A DNA stretch of 5,383 nt, from contig NZ_JAHVDV010000070.1 in assembly GCF_051486985.1 (NCBI RefSeq), forward strand, positions 1-5,383. The letters run 5' to 3'. This stretch comes from CBFFRJ01 sp051486985 (GTDB lineage: Bacteria > Pseudomonadota > Gammaproteobacteria > Enterobacterales > Enterobacteriaceae). The notes beneath the pieces are model-generated. The model searched no databases. It was not told the origin of the DNA and saw only the letters and a list, made by a program, of their open reading frames with translations. The position numbers and the translations under genes were made by a program. This document shows, piece after piece, positions 1 through 5,383 of the stretch (within the stretch, counting starts at the first letter, position 1; each line of letters starts with the position of its first letter).

Positions 1-698
1 TTCAGTGGCTCTGCTTTAAATGAAAATACAGCATATTCTCGTGTCTTGTTTCCATTTTCTGGATCAGGAGCAAAATAAGTGTTGAGGTTATCAACTAACT
101 GATCTGCCCGATTTAACTGCTCAAGTGCTTTAGTTCTGCGCAGTTTTTTGATTTCTTCCTCATACTCATGTGTAAATTCTTTATTGCAAATTTTCAATCC
201 GAAATCCACGTTCAGTGCAGTTTTATTCATCAACTCAAACTGAGCCGTTTTATACGTCCAGCCGTTACGTAATTTATTCTTATTTTTTGACTGCGTATTA
301 TCCATGGTTTGACGGGATTTTATTTGCTCGTCACGGCGTTCTTTGATAGTTCGCTCTCTGCGTGATGAAATAAGGTCATAGCTTAACCCAACCGTAAAAC
401 GTATTTCTATCGTCGGACAGACATCAATTTCAACATATCTGCCACACTCGTGACAGCCATTTACCACAACTGCATAATGAGCCGGTTCATCAAAAATTTT
501 TCCGGGGTGGGTAACTGAACTGAGATAGTCCCACGGACTTCTGAATGAACCGCCTATACTTAATTCTTTTTTCTTTCCTCCGTAATACAGTATGACTTTT
601 TCTGGCTTTTCATCAGCACTTAACGATTCAGACGCCCCCGCTTTATACTCTTTCAGCCATGCTTCCGGACACCCACTTTTGGGTAAAGTTATAAACAT
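1..698 (-). CDS. Effector-like protein, partial, runs out of the window; candidate orphan T6SS effector fragment
   Basis: A reading frame of 232 codons runs without a stop from ATG at 698-696 to the left edge, so the 3' end lies outside the window. Codon content looks genuinely coding. The protein begins MFITLPKSGCPEAWLKEY, has a beta-rich stretch with a Cys-x-x-Cys pair (NGCHECGRY, about residues 80-88), then a charged, probably helical segment (about 110-142, rich in R, K, E, Q). A further beta segment (QFELMNKTALNVDFGLKI) and a helix around residues 177-207 follow. A TAA lies six codons upstream of the ATG and there is no Shine-Dalgarno sequence. This suggests a 5'-truncated piece of a longer protein rather than an intact gene. 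Its texture resembles the internal beta-rich region of large T6SS effectors, perhaps the same family as the fragment at 4991-5383. That link comes from pattern memory and is unproven. It follows the frameshifted gene by 52 bp. Confidence 0.72.
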   Translation of the reverse strand, partial: MFITLPKSGCPEAWLKEYKAGASESLSADEKPEKVILYYGGKKKELSIGGSFRSPWDYLSSVTHPGKIFDEPAHYAVVVNGCHECGRYVEIDVCPTIEIRFTVGLSYDLISSRRERTIKERRDEQIKSRQTMDNTQSKNKNKLRNGWTYKTAQFELMNKTALNVDFGLKICNKEFTHEYEEEIKKLRRTKALEQLNRADQLVDNLNTYFAPDPENGNKTREYAVFSFKAEPL

Positions 699-750
699 CG
701 ATGGAGTAATTTTTTAAGTTATATTTCTGCAGGTGCTGTGTTATCAATGT

Positions 751-1454
751 TTACTTATTTTTATTTTTCATGTCTTCCAAAAAATTTGATCCAGCATAAT
801 ACCATATTACCTTAAGATATTTTCCATTGGGATTTTTATAGATAGAGACTAGCCAGCAATTTGAAAATTGGTCATTAGCAATAATATTTTCATAAAATAA
901 ATTTCTTATGTTTACTATGGCGTATGCATAATTATTGCTTTTTTTATAATACTCAACGTTTTTATTTTCCTTTATCCCTAAGGTGTTAATGTATGTAAGA
1001 GTGATACTGGTTAGCTCAAACCCATCGACTGAAAATGGAAATTCCATCTCTTGATTGCTTTCTGGTAAAGATCTTCGTAGCTTTGAACTAGATCTTGGAT
1101 ATATACGCTCAGTCCAGTCCCAATCAATGCGGTTATCTTTTAAACATACGTTTTTCGTTGACAAATTATCGCAATCGTATATAACACTTGCTTTAGTTTC
1201 TTTCCCATTCACTTTATATGAATAAATTTTACTTCTAATAATATAAATATCATTCATCGGTTTTTCATGGCACACCTCTAACTCATTAAGCTTGTTTTTA
1301 AGCACATTATATATTTTCTCGTTTGTTTCCTTTTTATTCTCGAGAGATTTTTTAAATCATAGAATGCTTGATAATCATGTTCTTCTTTACATGGTTTCGC
1401 TCCAAACGTGCCAAAGGAGAGGTGTAGTGAAATCAATAAAATGTAAATTTTCAT
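751..1454 (-). pseudogene. Secreted protein, candidate immunity protein, split by a -1 frame change at a slippery site
   Basis: Two overlapping frames form one protein. The first runs from ATG 1454 to a stop at 1278 (58 residues); the second is open from about 1357 to TAA at 751-753. Joining them at the A6 run (1348-1353) gives a continuous 234-residue protein. It has a signal peptide (MKIYILLISLHLSFGTFGA), an amphipathic lysine- and glutamate-rich helix (about 26-60) that crosses the junction smoothly, and then a beta-rich domain. Five cysteines (22, 62, 95, 104, 200) would suit the periplasm. The ATG at 1454 is preferred because GGAGA lies nine bases upstream. The downstream frame has only a GTG at 1305 with no ribosome binding site, which argues it was not a separate gene. 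Its place after an effector and a membrane protein suggests a second immunity protein; I do not recognise the family. It could be a recent pseudogene, a recoded gene or a sequencing error. Confidence 0.7.
1350..1356 (-). other. Slippery heptamer T TTA AAA at the frame switch
   Basis: In the upstream frame the codons are GAT TTA AAA AAT, containing T TTA AAA, which fits the X XXY YYZ pattern used for -1 ribosomal slippage. The six-A run would also allow transcriptional slippage. A -1 shift here yields Asp-Leu-Lys-Lys-Ser-Leu-Glu and enters the long downstream frame exactly. Without the shift, translation ends at 1278. I found no clear stimulatory hairpin or internal Shine-Dalgarno sequence, so a simple one-base deletion in a homopolymer is equally possible. 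Confidence 0.5.
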
Positions 1455-1463
1455 TTTGTTATT

Positions 1464-1468
1464 TCTCC
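1464..1468 (-). promoter_or_regulatory. Ribosome binding site GGAGA fixing the start at 1454
   Basis: GGAGA on the minus strand lies nine bases before ATG 1454. The further in-frame TTG at 1472 lies upstream of this site and would add MWRNNK ahead of the signal peptide. The position of the site and the clean signal peptide favour ATG 1454. Confidence 0.6.
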
Positions 1469-1637
1469 ACAATTAGTTTACCTGCATATCACGCCCACGC
1501 CAGTTCGATATCCTATTTTAATGCCTAAGTCATAATAATAAAATTCAATGAATTTGATTTGTACATATCGCGAACTCCTGGCTGGATGCTATGTACGCTG
1601 GATATGTTCAATAATATTGCTGATTTCCATTTAATGA

Positions 1638-2036
1638 TTATAATTCCCTTTTCATTGAATCAAAGCGTTTCATAATAAAAATAAAGAACGGAAAATACCA
1701 CCACCCAATTAACATCACGCCTGAAACCATGAAAAGTAAGCGCCATCGGGTGGTTAAGTCTTCTCCTGATATTACATCAGTAATAAGCAGCGAACAAAAG
1801 GATAAAAACCACCCACAGATACCACCGATAAACAAGGCCCATGCGGGTTTCATCGTATAGAAAATGTCAAATGCTAACAATAAGAACATTGAAGAAAGGA
1901 AATATATAAAAAAATATATAAAAATATAAAAACCAGAAACCTGATGTTTTTCTACAATTTTATCCAATAAATAAAAGTGAGCAACCATCATAATAATGAA
2001 AATCATCAGGAGGGCAGCTGTTTTAAAAATTCTCAT
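1638..2036 (-). CDS. Four-helix inner-membrane protein, probable immunity protein for the VgrG cargo toxin
   Basis: This 132-residue protein is mostly hydrophobic, with four predicted membrane segments at about residues 6-25, 37-61, 67-89 and 101-124. The loops are short, and the C-terminus is basic (MKRFDSMKREL). Its ATG overlaps the stop of the upstream VgrG-toxin gene as ATGA (2036-2033). No convincing Shine-Dalgarno sequence of its own is present, so translational coupling is likely. A small gene directly after a T6SS cargo effector and coupled to it is the usual position of an immunity gene. The membrane location implies the toxin acts in the periplasm or at the inner membrane, or that the protein blocks it there. 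The family is not recognised and the immunity role rests on context. The sequence is strongly AT-rich compared with the spike part of the upstream gene. Confidence 0.8.
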   Translation of the reverse strand: MRIFKTAALLMIFIIMMVAHFYLLDKIVEKHQVSGFYIFIYFFIYFLSSMFLLLAFDIFYTMKPAWALFIGGICGWFLSFCSLLITDVISGEDLTTRWRLLFMVSGVMLIGWWYFPFFIFIMKRFDSMKREL

Positions 2037-3208
2037 CTGGCGGCACTCATCTCTTCCAGCCTACGTTTTCTTATCTCAATCACTGCTGCCCATAACGAAT
2101 TTGGTAACGTATACGTATCCATTTCAGGCTCTATATGTTGTAGCAATTTTGAAGACCATTCAGCGCAACTAAATGCTCCAGGTTCCTCATCACCATCATC
2201 TAAAGCGATAGCGGCGTTTGTTAGCACCACTATCTCTTCATCCGTAACAGGTAAGGCTACTATTTTAACCTTATATGGAAACCATTCATTATCAAGTTTA
2301 TCTTTAGATTTCCCCTCAGGATTTTCCTGATAAGTAATGAAGTCATTCAAATTTGCAAATTCACCACTAAATAAAAAACCTGATCCACGTTGTCCATATC
2401 CACCCTCTAGTTTTTTATAGGGATTATAACTTCCATTAGGATCGAACAGATATGGCCCAAAAGAATCATTTTTTACGTTAAAATATATAGCGGAGTGATC
2501 TCCACCTATTTCATATGTTGAATGCTTCTCTATAATAGTTGATGTTATCAGTATGACTTCAGATGTATAAAGTTTTTCTTTCCCGCTTATGGCTAATTCT
2601 GATGTTTTATGAACTACCTTTTGTGCTGTCTGTCCATATTGTTCTGCTTCGCCCTGATCCATTACTTCTTCTTGTATGCCCTTAGGGAGATAAGCAATAT
2701 ATCCTTCTGATTCATCATCAGCTATCACATCCATCATCCCCGGCAACATCACCCCCACCGGCGTTACCGGACGTCCCCCGCTGTTGAGATTGATTTTCGG
2801 CCCCGTGATGTCCACCCCGGCCGGGTGTATCACCACAAAGGAGCCGCCCACCCGCAGGGTGATTTGCGTGTCGCTCTGCAGCACGATTTCACCCCGCGCA
2901 CGGGTGCCGCAGGCCCCCGTCACCTTCAGTGCCTGGCTGCCTTTGACCGTCAGGCTGTGGCTGCCCTCCACCCGGCTGAGGTGGTCCCCGGTGGTGCTGT
3001 GGTTCTGGTTTCCCTCGTTATTAACCCGCAGCGTCTGGTCATTGCGCACCGTCATGCGCCGGTCATGAGCCACGGTGAGGGTCTGGTCGTGCCCGACGCT
3101 AATCCGCTGGTTGCTGCCAATGGTCTCGGTGTGGTCCACCTTTACGTCCGTGGTGCGGTCCGGGTGAAAACGCACCCGCACGCGGCCGTATGCCCGCCGG
3201 GTACACAT
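2033..3208 (-). CDS. vgrG (truncated): Truncated VgrG: spike module with C-terminal papain-like (permuted NlpC/P60-type) toxin domain
   Basis: The 391-residue product keeps only the end of a VgrG, the trimeric spike that carries cargo on the T6SS tube. Residues 5-18 (AYGRVRVRFHPDR) match the OB-fold of VgrG. They join directly to the repetitive beta-helical spike (about 19-98, with repeats like VGHDQTLTVAHDRRMTV), followed by a segment like the VgrG end region (about 103-148, ending INLNSGG). About 400 N-terminal residues of a normal VgrG, and the rest of the OB domain, are missing. A TAA sits directly before the ATG and no Shine-Dalgarno sequence is visible. Residues from about 157 are AT-rich cargo. 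They show His238 (GGDHSAIYF), Asp256 (YLFDPNGSY), an RGSG loop (274-277), a DFITYQ motif and Cys348 at a helix start (FSCAEWSSKLL). His before Cys suggests a circularly permuted papain fold as seen in polymorphic toxins. Peptidase or amidase activity is inferred, not shown. The gene sits 32 bp after the PAAR gene and overlaps its putative immunity gene. Confidence 0.85.
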   Translation of the reverse strand: MCTRRAYGRVRVRFHPDRTTDVKVDHTETIGSNQRISVGHDQTLTVAHDRRMTVRNDQTLRVNNEGNQNHSTTGDHLSRVEGSHSLTVKGSQALKVTGACGTRARGEIVLQSDTQITLRVGGSFVVIHPAGVDITGPKINLNSGGRPVTPVGVMLPGMMDVIADDESEGYIAYLPKGIQEEVMDQGEAEQYGQTAQKVVHKTSELAISGKEKLYTSEVILITSTIIEKHSTYEIGGDHSAIYFNVKNDSFGPYLFDPNGSYNPYKKLEGGYGQRGSGFLFSGEFANLNDFITYQENPEGKSKDKLDNEWFPYKVKIVALPVTDEEIVVLTNAAIALDDGDEEPGAFSCAEWSSKLLQHIEPEMDTYTLPNSLWAAVIEIRKRRLEEMSAAR

Positions 3209-3240
3209 TTAGTCGCATCACAAGTTCTGGACTAAGAAAG

Positions 3241-3522
3241 TTAACCAATAGTGACTGTACCGCCGATAATCACACCGCCGCAGTTAACAGCATCACCCGT
3301 TCTGGCCGCGGGCAGACCCTCAATAAAAACCGTACCAGAACCACTGGCTATTTTTCTTGGGTGAGGAGGGTGTTTGGGTTTGGCATGGGGTGTAAGGGGA
3401 TCTCCTTTTCGGGCAGCAGGGAGACCATCGATAAATACGCTGCCTGAACCGGTATTAATGACAGTTTCACGATAATCATCATGCTGAGAACCTTTGTCTG
3501 AAATTTTTGCAGCCAGTGGCAT
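3241..3522 (-). CDS. PAAR domain protein (T6SS spike tip)
   Basis: This 93-residue protein is a complete, single-domain PAAR protein, which caps the VgrG trimer and sharpens the T6SS spike. Two internal repeats are visible, GSGSVFIDGLPAARKGDPL (about 25-43) and GSGTVFIEGLPAARTGDAV (about 60-78). The C-terminus is the typical CGGVIIGGTVTIG. Histidines after the first repeat (TPHAKPKHPPH) and the cysteine of NCGG are the expected zinc ligands of this family. The ATG at 3522 is supported by GGAG six bases upstream. There is no C-terminal toxin extension, so it acts as a structural tip or adaptor. It is the first gene of the PAAR - VgrG' - immunity cluster and would be co-transcribed with the truncated VgrG 32 bp downstream. 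Confidence 0.95.
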   Translation of the reverse strand: MPLAAKISDKGSQHDDYRETVINTGSGSVFIDGLPAARKGDPLTPHAKPKHPPHPRKIASGSGTVFIEGLPAARTGDAVNCGGVIIGGTVTIG

Positions 3523-3939
3523 ATTTTTCTCCAGTAAGTGTTATTAGTCGATACTGTTTTTTGTTTTTCATCACTTTCGGATATATTTTTGTAGCCATTT
3601 CGTCTTAGAGGGGGTTAGTAAAATTTAATTCTGCTGATCATTTCCTGAATGGTTGATTTGTAGATAATAAAACATGATGTTGGTTAAGTTTTTTATCCAT
3701 GACCTGCCTATTATGTTTTACAACCCCATGGGGGCTTATGGTGTTCTTAACGATAAAATTATAAGTCTTAATGGCACTGTAAGTCTGCTGGATATCAGGC
3801 AGGCAGTGTTTGTGGAGGTCATATATGATTAAAGCCTTCATGCTTGATGATAGTGAGGTAGCGCGAAGAAATATCTTGAAAGTATATATGGCTATTTTTT
3901 GCTATCTGCGTTGTTATATACAACATTTCAGAGTGTATT
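3523..3939. other. Gene-poor AT-rich spacer between two effector/immunity units
   Basis: This 417-base gap separates the membrane-anchored protein from the PAAR gene. It must hold whatever promoter drives the PAAR cluster, if there is one, but no confident promoter or terminator hairpin was found. It contains the palindrome CCCCATGGGG at 3724-3733. On the plus strand there are two short overlapping frames: 52 codons at 3674-3832, and one starting at ATG 3825 preceded by GGAGG. Neither gives a recognisable protein, and the second runs into the convergent gene. The stretch may be decayed coding DNA left by recombination, but nothing here identifies an insertion sequence. Confidence 0.5.
3529..3532 (-). 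promoter_or_regulatory. Ribosome binding site of the PAAR gene
   Basis: GGAG lies six bases before ATG 3522 on the minus strand. It is the best-placed ribosome binding site in this cluster and marks a fresh translation start after the spacer. I could not identify a convincing -35/-10 pair further upstream. Confidence 0.6.
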
Positions 3940-4962
3940 TTATATTACAGGGACGAATTCGCCATCAATTAATGAAAAGATCGGTGCATAAAAACCCAAA
4001 TACTCATCACCATTTTTATCAATATATTTATATGTTAATGGGGAGTAGTTTCTATCTGATTTATTGTATAGTTTTACCATGCGTCCTTTATTCATAATGC
4101 GAACATCATAATCATCCCATTTGATAGGGATTAGTTTTGCTCTTCCTCCCTCTAATTTTTCTTTTGTATACAATGATGACAATATCTCATCTTCACTGTC
4201 ACCAGTAGTAGTTGACCATGCTTTCAACGCGATTTTATTGAATTTTTTTAGCCGATTACGGTCTTTACTATTAATAATTTCTGCCATTTCATTGTATGCG
4301 GTTCGTAACTTCTGAATTTGGATATTACTTCCCGTAAAAGGCTCTGCTTTGACCCACTCCCAATCTGGGATATCACTCAATACAACTTTCTGCGTAAACC
4401 GATAAAGCTCCATTCCTTGCGGGAAATAGGTTTTATTAAAATAATCAGGATCAATATGTCCTGGGATAATCTGTTCAGCCAGAATTTTTGTTCTGGCAAT
4501 TGGGTGCAGATTATCAGGTTGAGCATCCGGTAACCCCAATGAATTAATAGCTACTTTTATTGATGAGAGTGTTTGCTTTTCCTGTCCATTAAAACGTACT
4601 AGCTCCAGATGGCAAGCTGATTTCGGATCGAAACGCCGTCTTTCTTCTGGCGATAATGTTTTATCAGAGAACCAACCCAGTGCGCCAATCTCCAGGCTGA
4701 TTTCGTTTTCACCGTTTTCCATGAGTATTAAAGTATTGGTGCTGGAGGTGCCACCACCTCGTTCCGCCCACGCCGAATCGCGATTGTCAAATCCAGTAAC
4801 ATCATTTGTTTTAATTATACAAAAAGATTTTTCTATATTGAATAAGCTACGAATTTTATGTGTTTCCCTATTAGAATATGCATTTAAAGTCATAATACCT
4901 CCAGTGATAAAAATAGTGAGTAATATGTATTTCAGCCTGATTTTTTTCGCTTTCTTAATCAT
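3940..4962 (-). CDS. Membrane-anchored periplasmic protein, candidate immunity protein for the upstream effector
   Basis: From ATG 4962 the product is 340 residues. A basic N-terminus (MIKKAKKIRLK) and a hydrophobic segment (about residues 10-27) form a signal anchor or uncleaved signal, and the rest would be periplasmic. The soluble part contains WAERGGGTSSTNTLILM (about 66-82), EISLEIGALGWF, a long polar middle, and a helical stretch (about 215-245, IQKLRTAYNEMAEIINSKDRN). It ends in a beta-rich tail (LTYKYIDKNGDEYLGFYAP). The ATG at 4962 is preferred over ATG 4983 because GGAG lies six bases before it, whereas 4983 has only AAGGA too close to the start. It follows the effector fragment with a gap of a few bases, so the two are surely co-transcribed. 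That is the standard position for T6SS immunity. I cannot name the family; a Tli-type immunity protein is one possibility to test. Confidence 0.8.
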   Translation of the reverse strand: MIKKAKKIRLKYILLTIFITGGIMTLNAYSNRETHKIRSLFNIEKSFCIIKTNDVTGFDNRDSAWAERGGGTSSTNTLILMENGENEISLEIGALGWFSDKTLSPEERRRFDPKSACHLELVRFNGQEKQTLSSIKVAINSLGLPDAQPDNLHPIARTKILAEQIIPGHIDPDYFNKTYFPQGMELYRFTQKVVLSDIPDWEWVKAEPFTGSNIQIQKLRTAYNEMAEIINSKDRNRLKKFNKIALKAWSTTTGDSEDEILSSLYTKEKLEGGRAKLIPIKWDDYDVRIMNKGRMVKLYNKSDRNYSPLTYKYIDKNGDEYLGFYAPIFSLIDGEFVPVI

Positions 4963-4968
4963 GTATAA

Positions 4969-4972
4969 CTCC
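4969..4972 (-). promoter_or_regulatory. Ribosome binding site choosing the start at 4962
   Basis: GGAG is six bases before ATG 4962. The in-frame ATG at 4983 begins eight bases after the upstream stop codon TAA (4993-4991) and has AAGGA only two bases away. The downstream ATG, which also begins with the basic signal-anchor residues, is the better start. Confidence 0.55.
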
Positions 4973-4990
4973 GTTATGCTCATTGTCCTT

Positions 4991-5383
4991 TTAATCGTTT
5001 TTATTCCAGTCTGGATTAGAACCCATGGCCCATGGTTGAACAGGAGTTGGCGGCGTTACTGAAGTCTGAGGGAGTACGCGCTTTTCACCGTAAAGATTAA
5101 TACGTAACACAGATCCTTCAGGTTTTAATGGAGAACATAATTGCCAATCTTCTTCAGCGTTGTTACTTTTTTTTGGTAACGAGTCATTCTTTTTTTTATC
5201 CTTCCCACTCTGTATGTCAATCGCAAACTTAAACGTCCCCTTAATTCCGTCATGGTATGCAACCAGATCCAGGCCATTATCATGCTCATCCAGAGCAAAG
5301 CCTGCTGCTGCACCGATAGTGGCTTCAGCCTCAGCCCTGAGTTCTACGACAAAAACTTCGGCCTCAAAGGTGGCGCTGACCAC
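4991..5383 (-). CDS. C-terminal end of a large T6SS effector-like protein, 5' end outside the window
   Basis: The reading frame is open at the right edge and ends at TAA 4993-4991, giving the last 130 residues. The first codon seen (GTG) is just where the window cuts, not a start. The segment begins with beta strands (FEAEVFVVELRAEAEATIGAA), then FALDEHDNGLDLVAYHDGIKGTFKFAID. A charged lysine-rich linker (about 60-75) and a proline-rich tail (TSVTPPTPVQPW, ending NPDWNKND) follow. Alternating strands and a GLDE-like motif recall the C-terminal region of large enterobacterial T6SS effectors. A VasX-like or BTH_I2691-type effector is a guess from memory only. No catalytic motif is visible in this part. 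The adjacent membrane-anchored gene a few bases downstream fits an effector/immunity pair. Confidence 0.7.
   Translation of the reverse strand: MVSATFEAEVFVVELRAEAEATIGAAAGFALDEHDNGLDLVAYHDGIKGTFKFAIDIQSGKDKKKNDSLPKKSNNAEEDWQLCSPLKPEGSVLRINLYGEKRVLPQTSVTPPTPVQPWAMGSNPDWNKND

Noticed and set aside
2784..3235. Long plus-strand frames opposite the VgrG spike
   Set aside because: They are antisense shadows in GC-rich coding DNA; the minus frame carries the recognisable VgrG motifs.
3479..3598. 39-codon minus-strand frame beginning MATKIYPKVMK and overlapping the PAAR start
   Set aside because: It has no good ribosome binding site, and the PAAR gene with its own GGAG explains the region.
3724..3733. 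Palindrome CCCCATGGGG
   Set aside because: There is no loop and no following T run, so it is not a terminator; too short to call an operator.
3638..3841. 67-codon minus-strand frame in the spacer
   Set aside because: It has no ribosome binding site and no recognisable protein pattern, and its composition looks non-coding.
4121..4533. Plus-strand frames opposite the membrane-anchored protein gene
   Set aside because: Shadows of the long minus-strand gene, without ribosome binding sites or plausible products.
5022..5036. Twin CCATGG palindromes
   Set aside because: They lie inside coding sequence for the effector tail and are explained by the codons there.
1..5383. CRISPR arrays, tRNA or rRNA genes, complete insertion sequences
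   Set aside because: No regularly spaced repeats, no cloverleaf-like sequence and no transposase motif or terminal inverted repeats were found by reading.

Overview
The window reads as a type VI secretion system (T6SS) effector and immunity island from a gamma-proteobacterium, most likely an Enterobacteriaceae member. The evidence is a PAAR spike-tip protein, a VgrG C-terminal spike module and several candidate immunity genes. No ribosomal or housekeeping marker is present, so the genus cannot be fixed. Every gene I can support lies on the minus strand, so transcription runs from high to low coordinates.

In transcription order, 5383-4991 is the 3' end of a large effector-like gene whose start lies outside the window. 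Seven bases later comes a 340-residue membrane-anchored protein (4962-3940), the best immunity candidate for it. A gene-poor, AT-rich spacer of about 417 bp follows (3939-3523).

The second unit starts with a PAAR gene (3522-3241). Next is a truncated VgrG (3208-2033) that has lost its N-terminal baseplate-like part. It keeps a short OB-fold scrap, the beta-helical spike and a C-terminal cargo domain with a His...Asp...Cys pattern suggesting a circularly permuted papain/NlpC-P60-like fold. A four-helix membrane protein (2036-1638) overlaps its stop by ATGA and is the likely immunity protein. Further down is a secreted protein gene (1454-751) split by a one-base frame change exactly at a T TTA AAA slippery heptamer, so it is either freshly broken or recoded. 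The last gene (698 to beyond position 1) is an open frame of at least 232 codons without a stop in the window. It resembles the inner part of a large T6SS effector and lacks a normal 5' end.

Base composition is mosaic. The VgrG spike segment (about 2737-3205) is visibly GC-rich, while the cargo, the immunity genes and the spacer are AT-rich. This is typical of a conserved delivery module carrying exchangeable toxin/immunity cassettes. My overall reading is an array of effector tips with cognate immunity genes, built by recombination and partly decayed, on either side of a PAAR-VgrG' cassette. Functional assignments beyond PAAR and VgrG are inferences from motif patterns and gene order.
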